Shown here: positions 33,432 through 44,700 of the stretch, one piece after another
Position numbering within the stretch: position 1 is the first letter of the stretch
How the letters are laid out: every line of letters begins with the position of its first letter
Assembly (NCBI RefSeq): GCF_001619985.1
Contig: NW_017264197.1
Location: forward strand, 1,426,001-1,490,000
Source of the DNA: Xylona heveae TC161
Lineage: Eukaryota > Ascomycota > Xylonomycetes > Xylonales > Xylonaceae
Length of the DNA stretch: 64,000 bases
Direction of reading: 5' to 3'
Notes under the pieces: generated by a model
What the model was told of the DNA's origin: nothing
Seen by the model: only the letters and a program-made list of their open reading frames with translations
Databases searched by the model: none
Position numbers and translations under genes: made by a program

Positions 33432-36143
33432 ATGAGAGAAACATCTAAAGATCGCTTGCCAGAGGGCTTCAGCGATATTCCAGACACTAATTTTGATTCA
33501 GCATCGCATGACACGTCAAACTTTGTCCGTCGCGGAAGTCGAAACAGGAAGCGACCTACGCGCCTTGGCGATGGCTCTGATGGTGTTCGTCCAGACTCTG
33601 AGACAGTGATGAGTCTGGATTCATCTCTGGAGCAAAATCACGTTGTGTCATGCACTGATGATTCATCCATGAACTCAAGTGAAACTGCAAACGTGGCCGT
33701 CGCTGAGCCAAGCAATGCCAATGGTGGAGGAAAGGTTAAACGTCGCAAACGCGCAAAGATTGACGTTACCTTTGAAAAAAGTGACTCCGCCAATGATCTA
33801 TCGTCACCTGCCGAGTTGCAAGCCACTATCGATGAAGAAATTCCTTCAGATTCACCAATTGACTCTGTTGCGCATGAGGATGCCTCAACCGGTACTGTCG
33901 ATGTAGCTTCCAAACAAGAGGGAAAACCGGAGCCACATGGGATGCCAGAAGTATGGGCAGAGGTAGGTTACCAACTTTGTGGCTTTAAAACTCTTCCGAT
34001 ATACTTACCAAGTCAAGGGCCGACAAGCTCTTTGTGAGAGTGTCCCGTACTATCGGTCATATCAAAGCGGGGCCTATGTTCATGATGACATTGCCTATGG
34101 CGTTCTTCTTGATAAACAATGTGGACGGAGAGACTACATGGATGACGAGATCGTTATTGCTCGAGCGTAGGTTTATTCTGCTATTAGAAGCTTTCTCCGG
34201 ATCAAATAGCTAATTTGAGCAGCGGTGGATGTCTCAGAAAAAATAAGGAAGGTGATATGGAAGCAACTGATGACCATCGAATCGACAATGCGGCAATCAG
34301 GAGCTTTATTAGTAACCAACGTCGTCACGTTCCGGTTGTGCTTATTGTGGGTAAGTTTAATACACCAAAGACGTAACGTGGATGGCTTCACCGAATACTG
34401 ATTTGATTCAAGGTTCATTGAATCCAAATTGTCCCACGAAACTACCCCACAGATACTGTGTCCTCGGTCACTTTCAAGTGACGGGAGTGTGGTGCGAAAA
34501 GATTCAAAAGAGGAAATGTTACAAGTTTCGCTTTGAAAAGATTGACCTCGCATCCAAAAGCTGGTGGTCTCCGAAAAGCTCAGCCAATCCACCGCTTCAC
34601 CGCGAGTACGGCCCAATCGCTCCACGTCGGACTTGCCAGAGTTGCCAAGCGGTCTATTCGCAGATGTATCAGCAGGGATGGATGTGCCTCAACGATACAT
34701 GCCAGGCCTTCTTTAAGATTGACGGTACTGAGCCCGAAGGGAATTTGGCGTATACAGAGGCATTCCTGAACGAAAGAACAGAATGGCCCAAGCAGATCAA
34801 ACCTCCTTACGAGCTGCAAACTTCGGTGCTGTCTGAAGATGATAATGATCCGATGGTGTCCTATTCCCGGCATGCTTGGAAGGGGTTTGTTTGTCCCAGA
34901 TGCGGCCGGTGCAATTCTCGCATACGCTGGCATGAATGGAAGTGTGCCACCAGTGACTGTGGGTTTGTTCAGCACGTAAGACATACCGTCATTTCACCAA
35001 AGATGGCTGCAACACCATTCGATATACCATACAACGGTCAGCCTCCTACTCAGGTAGTCAAAGAGGATTGGGTCACGGAAAAATTTACGTTCCTGGACAA
35101 TTATCGCGTACAAATTTACACCCTGCCTGGCGGAAGTACGATTACAAACTTCCTGGCAAACACTTACGTCAACATTCAAGCGGGTGGCCCAGACGAAATG
35201 TTTGAAAAGCTTCAGTCGGTAGAGATGGGATTGAGAAGATTTCCACTTGCAAGTCATGGATGTACGTGTGTGTTATTGTAGACCCATCTTGACCTGAGCT
35301 AATGTCTTGCAGTGACCGGAGAAGCAGTCACTCAGCACTTTTCTGTGAATTTCGGCATGGATTATAAATATGTCGTTGACGTTGATTCCAAAAGCTTCCA
35401 AGAGGCTCCACAGTTGATTACCGATGCGGTGAACAGACTCACCTGGGCAGGCGCATATGTCGTGAACGATGAATCTTTTATGAATTTCAATGAGCTGCTT
35501 GCCATTGGATACTTTGAAGGGCAGAAGATCAGCGTAAGCCATGTTGTGCCCTTCTTTTCGACAAACTTTCCTGACATATATAGTATCATGATGATGGAGA
35601 GTCCACACTTGGACCAACTATAGCGACACTTTCACTTGGTGGATCTGCCGTAATGAGAATCCGGATGAAGGGTGTCTATTATCATCTCCCGCCTCGACCG
35701 AAGTACAACCCTTCTGCGCCTGTGCTACGTGGTGCTAAAGCGTACGAAGAGCGCGTTGCTCTAAACCTCGAACATGGCACAATTGAAGAGGAAGAGTGGA
35801 ACAAAAAGGTGGACGAGATGTATGAATGCCATCAGAAATCCAGGGCCACAAATCCACCAAATCTCCTAACTATGACACTCCGGCATGGAGACATTGTGGT
35901 CATGCATGGTGCAGAGTTGCAAAAGTATTTCGAGGTACGTTCCTGCTCTTACTTTTCTGCTTTACAAAGTACGAATACTAACTTCAGCCACAGCACTCTG
36001 TCATTCCCGAGGGCCGCCTTCGTTTCGCTCTGACGTGCCGCCATGTCAAGCCTGAGCTCATCGCTGAGGACCGCCGCTGGAAAGGCGAATTTGTCCGACA
36101 GCCGTACAATGGGGATGAGGGAGATCCTCCTATTGAGAATTAA
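33432..36143 (+). CDS. AlkB-like Fe(II)/2-oxoglutarate dioxygenase with two zinc knuckles
   Basis: Seven exons (33432-33962, 34018-34166, 34223-34350, 34413-35261, 35313-35533, 35584-35934, 35994-36143) give 792 residues in frame. Residues 1-175 are disordered with a basic nuclear-localisation-like KVKRRKRAK. Two tandem Cys4 motifs of identical spacing, C-x2-C-x13-C-x4-C, lie at about 344-366 and 430-452, each with W-M/K-C before the third cysteine. The C-terminus is a double-stranded beta-helix: YHDDGES supplies His628 and Asp630, TIATLSLGGSA the core strand, EHSVIPEG the distal His744, and RFALTCR the 2OG-binding arginines (Arg753, Arg759). The iron-binding triad is complete, so it should be active. 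A role in demethylating nucleic acid or protein in the nucleus is inference. Start: the first ATG after the CT-rich leader. Confidence 0.87.
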
Positions 36144-36939
36144 ATTTGTCTACAGCTCGCAATTTCCTGGATATGCTGCCAAATCTGCACGTTTTCAAAC
36201 TTACTGCTAGCAATTTTCGGTTTCATTTTCTCCGGCGTGGCCCTATCGCTGATTTTCTCCTTTGCTTTCTCGATCTCTTTCGCCATACGTTCGCAATTTC
36301 TTTCTCTAGTAGTAAGCGATGAGCTTCTACTGGTCGAATCTCCTTTTTTTTTGATAGTTTTTTCTTCTTTTATTTCGTCAAGTTATTTCCTTCAAATCGA
36401 CGTTCCGTTCTGATATATTTTCTCAAGCGGTTCTTGTCTTTCTTCTGCTAGCTTCGCACCGGCGCACTCCTATTTTCTCTCTTTTTTCCTTTTCATGACA
36501 CTTTCGAGCATCTTCATTTCCTTCTACAGCTAGATTTTCTTCAAAAAAAATATCTTTCTTTTGCTTTATTTATGCTCGCGCCTCTAGTCTTAGGCGCTTT
36601 TCAAATTTACTCCAGAATCCAGCTGAATCCAAGCTCTAGTTTCTATTCGCAAATTTTATTTTTGCCTCCCACAGTCCCACTCTTTGAGGCTCTTCACGCA
36701 TTTCATTCCTCCATTGAACATCACCTCGTTCAACGCAAAGAAATCTTATGCTGTGAGATGATCATAACAAATTAACAATCCTTCCAGAATCCAAAGCCCG
36801 AGCTCGAAAAGACCAAAGCGCCAAAGGCATATCATTTGCCTAGACTCCTGACTCTTACACGATGCGATATTTCTCCTTCTTCCCCCCATCTGTAAGATTA
36901 AACCTCTTCTGTCTGGGCACATAGACAACCACATCCCTC
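36144..36939. other. Intergenic between convergent genes
   Basis: T-rich, pyrimidine-rich 3' flank of the dioxygenase gene; no gene seen. Confidence 0.6.
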
Positions 36940-37560
36940 TCATTTTTCTCCTTTTTCTCCTCCTCCTCCTCCTTCTTCTTCTTCTTCTTCTTCTTCTTCT
37001 TCTTCTTCTTCTTCTTCTTCTTCTTCTTCTTCTTCTTCTTCTGCTGCTGCTGCTGCTGCTGTTCCTGCCGCTTCCTCTTTCCTCCCCATTCCTTTTGCCC
37101 GCATTCCATCCATCTCCATCTTCGACAAGACCCTCGTCCCCGCCTGCCGTCGCGCATCAGGCACGACTCCTGGCGGAAACACCGCGTCTGGCTCTGGGAC
37201 AAACGCATCACTGAGGTCTTTTTCGCTATACCCGGCCTGCAGCAGCGCCTTGCACTGCAGACTGTACTTTTTCCACAGCTTCGCCGCCACGCTCGGCTCT
37301 AGCCCGAGAAAGAGCAGCGTCTCGGGACTGACGCAGTAGGCCGGCACAAGCGTAACGTACGGTCCGTATCCAGCTGCGCAGCAATCTGCGAGCACGCGGG
37401 ACGTGAGGCGGTACCATCGCGCGCCTTTACCCGTCGGCATCAGCGCGGGTCCGTCCAGCGCGGATAGCGCCTCTGAGGCTGGCGCCGTGAGGATGGGGTC
37501 CCGAGTGGCAGGGTCGCGAGTCTGAACGCCTGGGACGTGTAGGACTTTTGGCTCGGCCAT
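36940..37560 (-). CDS. Orphan protein with Ala-Glu-Gly homopeptide tail, second member of the local family
   Basis: Single exon of 206 residues from ATG 37560. The folded part (about 45-165) reads WYRLTSRVLADCC, then AYCVSPETLLFLGLEPSVA and AKLWKKYSLQCKALL. The pattern E-x3-F-x-G-x(n)-W-x2-Y is shared with the genes at 2463-3803 and 39559-40500. The C-terminus is a homopeptide run of 6 Ala, 23 Glu and 5 Gly, then EKGEK. An alternative frame over the same trinucleotide tract would give poly-Lys but lacks the conserved part. It lacks the C-terminal domain of the 446-residue relative. No known function, no signal peptide. Confidence 0.75.
   Translation of the reverse strand: MAEPKVLHVPGVQTRDPATRDPILTAPASEALSALDGPALMPTGKGARWYRLTSRVLADCCAAGYGPYVTLVPAYCVSPETLLFLGLEPSVAAKLWKKYSLQCKALLQAGYSEKDLSDAFVPEPDAVFPPGVVPDARRQAGTRVLSKMEMDGMRAKGMGRKEEAAGTAAAAAAEEEEEEEEEEEEEEEEEEEEEEEGGGGGEKGEK
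36958..37059 (-). repeat. Compound trinucleotide microsatellite (GCA)6(GAA)23(GGA)5
   Basis: On the coding (minus) strand the tract runs 37059-36958 in one frame as six GCA, 23 GAA and five GGA codons. The three units differ only at the second codon base. Confidence 0.95.
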
Positions 37561-37820
37561 GTTGTGTATAGTATACTATCGACTCCTGACTCCTGACTCC
37601 TGGCTTCTGAGGGTTTTGGTTTGGTCTTTGACTCTTTGGTGGGGTATTATGGGCTTGTAACGTTGTTGAAGATCTTGTTGTTTTGTTGAAACTTGACAGT
37701 TGTTAAGCGTAGGCCGACGACTCGACGAGTGTTTGTAACTTTGGATAGGCGCGTGACGCGTCTTCTTTGTGCGCTGGTTGATATATTTATTTTTACTCTG
37801 GTTATTTTTATTATGATTTT

Positions 37821-37822
37821 GT

Positions 37823-37854
<32 letters not shown>
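37821..37854 (+). repeat. (GT)n microsatellite
   Basis: GT/TG dinucleotides interrupted once by TC at 37826-37828. Confidence 0.9.
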
Positions 37855-38365
37855 TTTTTAATAAAATTTGCCTTTTCTTGAAGATATCAAGGTCATCAAA
37901 ATATCGTCCCCCGATGCTCTTATAGAGATGACACTGTATGATTAACAATAATATGATATTCAGAGAATCAGATAATTTGAGACAACGAATCTTCAAATTA
38001 GGTAGTTTACTGTTTGACGTTGTAGATTTGTATCAATCCAGTATCAGAAGACAAAAAAAATCAAGATAGTTTTCAAACAGACAAAGCCGTAAAGGAAGTA
38101 GGAATATGAAAAAAAATGCTTCTTCGCTTCTCGACTCTCGAGTATATAAATCTCTCTAACTTACTCAACGAGTTCTAACTTCTACAACAGTCCAAAATCG
38201 AACAAAGTAGCCTTATGCATGCAGCATTACTCTAGAATCATCCTAAAACGGGCAATGCCGCAATATCCCGTAGACTGTAGTCTGTAGTATGTAGGAGGAA
38301 GAAAACCAGGCAGCCAGGCTGCTCCGCGTGGTGACACTGTGAATCCAACCGTCAATGCGTCATCG

Positions 38366-38400
38366 TACGGTGTACGGTGTACGGTGTATGGTGTACAGTG
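38366..38400 (+). repeat. Five-fold 7-bp tandem repeat (TACGGTG)
   Basis: Units TACGGTG, TACGGTG, TACGGTG, TATGGTG, TACAGTG in direct succession. Confidence 0.9.
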
Positions 38401-39558
38401 TGCCCAACTTGGAGAAGCATCATCTTTTAAAAAAACATACTGTATGAGTAAACTGTAGGTCTAACCAGTTACCGGTACTTTTGGCCTAGTAGCTTAGAAG
38501 CCTAGTACTGTATTGTCGCTAAGCAGGTGAGCCAGGCTGGCTGACTTGGCATGTAAATCGTCACTGACTCACTGTGCAGGATTAGTACGAAGTAGAATAG
38601 CATTACCTACGGTCCTACAGCTACGAGCCTACGGCATCCTGCTGTCATACAGGCACGCTGCACGCTGCACACTGCATACAGTAGTGACAGTACACTTGTA
38701 GAGTACACTAGTAGTGGGATGTTTGTACGAAAAGGGGGGGAAATGCCAGATTGATCTGGTTTATATTAGATCATGACTCATGAGCAGCGAGCGGCGAGCC
38801 TATGAAAATGCCACGGCCCACAAGTTACAAGTATGAATTTATGAGATGAGGGCTGAAGAATAAAGTATAGTAGTTCTAGTGCCTGGCTGAGTCATTGATA
38901 AATGCGGTAGTGATGTCGCTATATAGTATATACTGTACCTGCCAGTGTTGCCACAGCTGAGTCCTGATGGAATGCATACATTATGGTTCGTCGTTTATGG
39001 CTGTTAGTAGTGAAACCCAGTATCTGTATTGGTGCCTAGTAGCATAATTAAAAAAAAAATAAAAGTAAAAGATGAAGGATACGAAAAATGAGATAAAAAT
39101 AAAAAAAAATTGAAAAAAAAAAAAAAAAACAAGATAAAATAAATTGGCAGTAGTAGCCAAGGGTGCTAAGTTGTGTGAAATTGAGTACAAAGACAAGATA
39201 GTACTCTACTGTAAACTCCTAGAATCCTTAGAATCCCAGCTTTTCGTTATGGGTTTCTGTGTCTCTCTCGAAAATTCAGAATTCCATCGAATCACCGATA
39301 ATTTACTGTCCCTCCCTTCCTGATACGACACTTTCCCCGGCGGGGCAAGACGTTCCCCATATCCTCGTCCAGCTCACTCTGACTATCACCGTCACATCCC
39401 TCACCGAAACATTTCTCGCAGTGGTTGATTTCACAATTCCACTGTCTCTCCTCTGCCTCAAGTCTCCTTTTCTCTTCATCCTCTCTTTCCCTCTTCGCCT
39501 TTTTTCCCCTCGTGTCCAAACAATACCTTCTCCACCACCAGTCGTCGTCATCTCGGTA

Positions 39559-40500
39559 CTAAAAAGCCCTCCAGTAGTATTGATCATCCGACTGGATGGA
39601 TTCCAGTAGATGATACCTACTCTCGACCCTTTCGACCATCCAGCACAATGCAGTAGTTTCGTATTTTTCTTCGTCCAAGACGTCTTTGAAGCTAGAAGAC
39701 GAGACCTGATTTACGAGCTGTGCTCCGATTCCCAGGCGCCGGAACAAGGGGCCCCAATCCTGCAGGTTTTCCTCGCTGGCGTCCTTTGGGTAAGGCACAA
39801 GTTGGGAGAATATAAAATTGGTAAAAGGATCGCCAGTACCGAGAAATTCATCAATGAGATCGTCTGGTAATCCAGGAATAGGTAGCTGCGGCTTGTCATT
39901 ACAGTTATCCTCCACTCGAGAGGTGCCGCATCCTCGGTGGTGAAGAATAGATTCAGTGGATTGAAAGGCCGAAACGGTTCCTTGGGAAAATTTGGAGTCT
40001 TCTTGGTGGGCTCAACGCCTAGCCTGTTGACTTGATCACAGTACGCTTTCCAGATGGTCTTGGAGGTTTTCTTGTTGAAGCCGCAAAATTCGATTGCTTC
40101 GGCACTGTGGAGAAATTTGGGAACCTTGTGGGGGCATTTCGGATGCCAGCTATACTCTGAATTATTTTTGATCGCTTTTTCGGTAAGAATGTAATAACCT
40201 GACGTGTACGTTCGGATTGTTTTCTTCCAGTTTATTTTGTCGTCGGAAAGGTCGAAGATTGGTATACTTGGATGATGCAACTTCTTGGCCGATTGCGATG
40301 ACTCGATGAGGAATGTATGGTGAAAAAGATTTATGGGTGAAGTATAGAGTTTGCTCTCTGCGTTGAAAATGACTGCGGAGTGAAAAATGTCAGAAATAAA
40401 TATACTCTCCATAACTGCCACATGCGATTGGCTATGACTGTATCCTACCACTCTTTCAATAGAGACAGAATTATCAATAGCTACCCGGGGTCATCGCCAT
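39559..40500 (-). CDS. Orphan protein, third member of the local family
   Basis: Best model: exon 1 40500-40485 (16 nt), exon 2 40372-40017, exon 3 39885-39559, 232 residues in frame. The first intron has donor GTAGCT, branch TTCTGACA and acceptor CGCAG. The second (131 nt) has a weak donor GTTGAG and acceptor GCAG; it is chosen because exon 2 and exon 3 lie in different frames and because its removal brings the spacing in line with the 446-residue relative. Conserved block: YYILTEKAIKNN, EAIEFCGFNKKTSKTIWKAY, then DDLIDEFLG and LQDWGPLFRRLG, matching FLDFAL and LDDWSGHLDRLG of the relative. If the second intron is not real, the gene is frame-broken. No C-terminal domain like that of the 446-residue protein. 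Confidence 0.5.
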
Positions 40501-41745
40501 ATCACCACAGACTTGACCTCAATCAGGACAAAGCACCAAAAAAATAGAATAAAGGCCATCGAATGACCCGACCATGAAGTCCAGTCATGCAGCCTGGTAC
40601 ACCGAATATGGTCTAGTAATAGTTCCTGAAAATATATCCCACTCCTTCCGCCGCATACAGCATGACTCTGTTCTCCCTCTGCACACTCTCAGCGTAAAGG
40701 AGAGGTGTCAACTCCAGGGATGTTCAAAATAAAGAGCATGCATGTCCAGATTATAAAATGTTGGAGTCATCGTAACGAGTATGCAACATTCTCCTGAGCT
40801 CCTCTAAGCTAGTCTCGTTTATAAGTTAGCCAGATGCGGGGGTTAGAGGTATCCCTTAGGTTAGGTTACCGTATAACTACCTATATCTGTAGTCGCTTAA
40901 GCCCAAGCAGCCCTGAAGCCGCTGTGGCCAGGCATGCACATCTACGGTTCAGCAGGACAGAGCGCACCAGGATTACTAGTTTGAGAAGGCCAGTCAATGC
41001 TAAGGCAACTCAATTACCATAGTTGCTGTGGCCCATGGCTGGTTGTGGTGAGTCGAAATTGTTATATAAACAATGGTACAGAGGCTGAAAAGGGCTGAGC
41101 AGATACTGTTCAAGCCAGCAAAAGCATGGTTGCAATAGAGTGAAATGTCCGCAGCTGCCTCATCAGAGGGATGACGACGAAGTAAAATCAGAATCAATAA
41201 GAATTAATTTTATTTTCTTGGCCAATTGCCAAACTTGCTTACAGCTATAGTAAGTTAATACAAAGTGGAAAAAATGCAAATCTTTATTCTGACAAGTCCT
41301 TGCCCGGCGGGCGGTGGAGGCACCAAACAATGTGGCCAAACAAGACCTTACAATGCAAATGCGGCCAAAAAAAAGGTTACAATGAAGGAAGAAAACACAA
41401 AGTAAGACAGAGGATAAAGACGAAGATAAGAGAAAATAAATCGATGAGAAATTTAATATGCAACCCATTGAAACCTTGTCAAGACCAGCTCCTAGCTCCA
41501 TTCCAATGTACCTTGAACATTGCACCTCAAACCTCAGGTAGATTCTAAAAAATCTGGATAATAAAAAAACGAAATTAATAAAAAGCCCTGAATGAGCAGA
41601 TGAGATGAAATATGGAGGGAAATGGCGCTAGACGACTTTCATATGATTGCGCTGCGCGAAAGACTGCAGAGAGATCAAGACTGCTTATTGCCCAGGGATC
41701 GGCGGCTCGTAGAGCCTTCCATAAGACGCTAGAGTAGTACGATTA
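40501..41745. other. Intergenic
   Basis: Upstream of the small orphan gene and downstream of the Rho GEF; both are on the minus strand. No supported gene; the minus frame at 41163-41525 has a hydrophobic stretch but no motif. A+T rich with short A-runs at 41350-41580. Confidence 0.55.
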
Positions 41746-44700
41746 CTACTCCTTCAAGCCTTCATTGAGTAACAGTTCCACAACGATTTGACTGCGTTCC
41801 ATCTCGGGATGTTGCAGAGCAACCTTAACTGAGCGCTTGCCTCCGGAAAAGACGCCGCCAGTATGCTGCGCGTCGTCTAGGCACCGCACGTCCTTTCCAG
41901 CAATGACCTGTCTAAGCCGCCCATTCTGTGCATTGCGAATCTCGACAAAATCTTGGTCAAATAAGAGGATATAGGGGCCGAAAAGCGCTGCCGACTTTGC
42001 TTTGCCCACAAATTCCATAATGACCGATCTGGACACATCACCATGCTTGTTGACGTAGACGGCACATTCTTCGTAGCAGAGCAGGAACTCGGTCTCGCTG
42101 AGACGAAACATACCAAGAGGCTTCTGGTCGCGGACGCGGCTGGCAATAGTGGCGACATGGGGCGCTTTGAGGTCGGGTACGGACCAGGGTTGTTTCTTGT
42201 CAAGGGTAAGGACCTCGAAGCCGCGGTGCGTAGAGATGGAAAGAGACGAGTGGAAGAGGTTGAGGCCAAAGCATTCAGTGGGGATATAGAACTCGTCAAA
42301 TTCGCGGAAGAACTCCGTCGCGCCTTTACGCAGAAAGCGGTGTTTCTTCTCGGTTGACTTTTGAAAAATGGGCTCAAGGACCTTTGTGGGAAAAAAAGAA
42401 AAATATTTGTCAGCGTGAGAGGCTCGAGATTGGGAGTGATGAATGAAAGGGAAGGTGAGACTGGACGCGTTGCGACAGTGGACATACCTTAAAGGTAGAT
42501 GAGAGACCCTCCCGCTTCTTATAAAAGACAAGCATACGATCTTTCATATGCCCCATTGCAAAAAAGCCAACATCTCGAGTACCGGACAATTTCTGCGGCG
42601 CACGTCGAGCAGAGTCATTCGGAGGCGGTGTACCATTGACAGGACAAACCGCATCAAGGTGGTACGCTATCAATGATTTATCTGAGATCAGCAACATCAA
42701 GCTGAATTCTTCAAGCACAGCTACCTGCGATACCCGTGGGATGTTGATGATCTATGCATAGTGAGTAATTTGCTCTCCAGAAAGCAAGACTGATGTTTTA
42801 CTTACCCTATTCCATCCCCGGGGGTTGGCATGCTCCGCCAAGTAGATTCCATAATCTGTTCCCACCGCCACCATCTGAGTACCGTTAGACTGAGTGAAGG
42901 TGGTAGCACAATTGACCGAGGCCCTGCAGACAGGCCCCGGTCGCGGACCTGGGATGTGTTCAAATTCTTGTTCCACTTCACGAATGGCACGATCAAGGGG
43001 CGTGCCACTTATAATAACGCTCTTGGAGCCGCCGTATAGAGAATCATATGCAAAGGCTGTGTCAGCCATTACCCGCAGTCGGAACGGCTCAGCATTCTGA
43101 GCGTACAGGGAAGCAGCATGTTTTGTCTTTGCTTCAATGATCTTCTCGCACCAATCTTGCCGGCTCTGTGCCGTCGGTGCATATAGTGTGTACACTTCGG
43201 ACTTGCCAAGATGCTTGAGCCGGAATGGATAGAGGATCTTCTCTTCCTTGTAACCTTCAAGCACAGTATTGGTGACCATAACCCCATTGGCCGATGAATT
43301 GGATGTCGTTTGAGTGAGTCCACTAGCCGAGCTGACAGTCGCCGTCGGCGCCTGAGGGCGAGTGCTTACGGCTGTCGCAGTACCAATGCCCTTGACAGAA
43401 GACTTCACTACCGGGTCATCACTTGTACTTTCAAGCACTAGAAGGTCCATAGGGATGGGCTATCAGAACAGAGTCAGTAAAGTCGTTCAACAAGCGCAAA
43501 GCTGATCATAACGTACAAGCTTCGAGACGTCATATCTATCGTGCTTGATGCCTACCGCATCCCTCACCGTGATTATTTTCGCAAGGACCAGATAATGATC
43601 AAACAACATCGCGTATGTATCGAGCCAGGTAAATCGGTTCGCTCCAAGTCGTTGAAGCTCCCCTTTGAATATGAGCTCACGCCCAAGATGATTTAGGTTG
43701 AGTTCCACTCGTTCCATTCCGGGTCTCAACACCAACTTCGTGCCAAGCTCGAGGAGATCAACTTTCTTGGACATCTCTGCGACACGGGCGTCGCATTCCA
43801 AGGTCACATCTTTGATCTCACCCATTGCGATCAGAAGATTACTCTTCTCTTCCGTTTCTTGCAACATATTCTTGTGCACAGTTCCGAGAAGCAAGCTGTA
43901 TCGCTGCAACCGGGTGATGGGCGCCTTCACATATGTGTCCCAGCCGAGTCGCTTGGATCGCTCATGCTTGCTGATCTGGTCAAGGAATTGACGAAAAAGA
44001 ACGTTCCTCTCCGACTCTTTACGAATAAGGAATGATGCATTGGGGAAGCTTGCAGCATAATCAATATAAGCTGCCTTGGCCTTGCGTATCCATTCGCGAA
44101 AAATTCCGCTGAAGCCCACAATCCAAGGGCCCTGCTCTTGTTGGCGATATTTTAACTGCGCGAGTAAATAATCTTCATTAACCTTCTGAATCGCGTCGAC
44201 TTTGCCGAAGACGTCAGAGAGAAACTGCTGGATTCGCTTTGGCGAAATTATGGGCGGATTGCAGACACGCAGTTGATCGCGATATAGCTGACGAACAACG
44301 TCAAGCTGATCCATAAATTGATCCTCTGTCTGGACAATCTCATGTAGAATATTTTGACGCTCAATCTCCTTCTTATTCACTCCCTCCAGATCCTCCATCT
44401 TGATCTTATAAAACGTGACCCAGTCTTCCAGCTTCTTTTGCGGTTCCAGAGCGTGCGCTTGAAGGTTGACCTTCTTGAGGGTCCTTTGACAGTGCGAAGC
44501 ATAGCAGCGTCCGGACTCATTGGTCATATGAACTCTGGGAGAGTAGCAACCGGTCCCAGTGAGTTGATAGATCACGCCGGACATTGTTTCTGATGTGAAT
44601 TTAACCCATTCTTCATCGTAGACAAGAACTCCGTGCTTTAGCATTTGCTTAACTATAAGCGCTGCAAGCGTTTCGGCATCGGCAACATTCATTGTTGGCA

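Larger units (their letters stand above)
37561..39558. other. 2-kb repeat-rich, gene-free stretch
   Basis: Filled with short repeats: (TG)n at 37828-37854, five 7-bp units near TACGGTG at 38366-38400, 7-bp units near GCACGCT around 38653-38675, many copies of GTA/TAC-rich words at 38270-38960, and poly-A tracts at 39049-39130. No coding frame with recognisable content. Confidence 0.6.

Noticed and set aside
36855-37211. 118-codon frame with poly-Lys
   Set aside because: Alternative frame through the trinucleotide repeat; the poly-Glu frame carries the conserved orphan-family block and a proper ATG.
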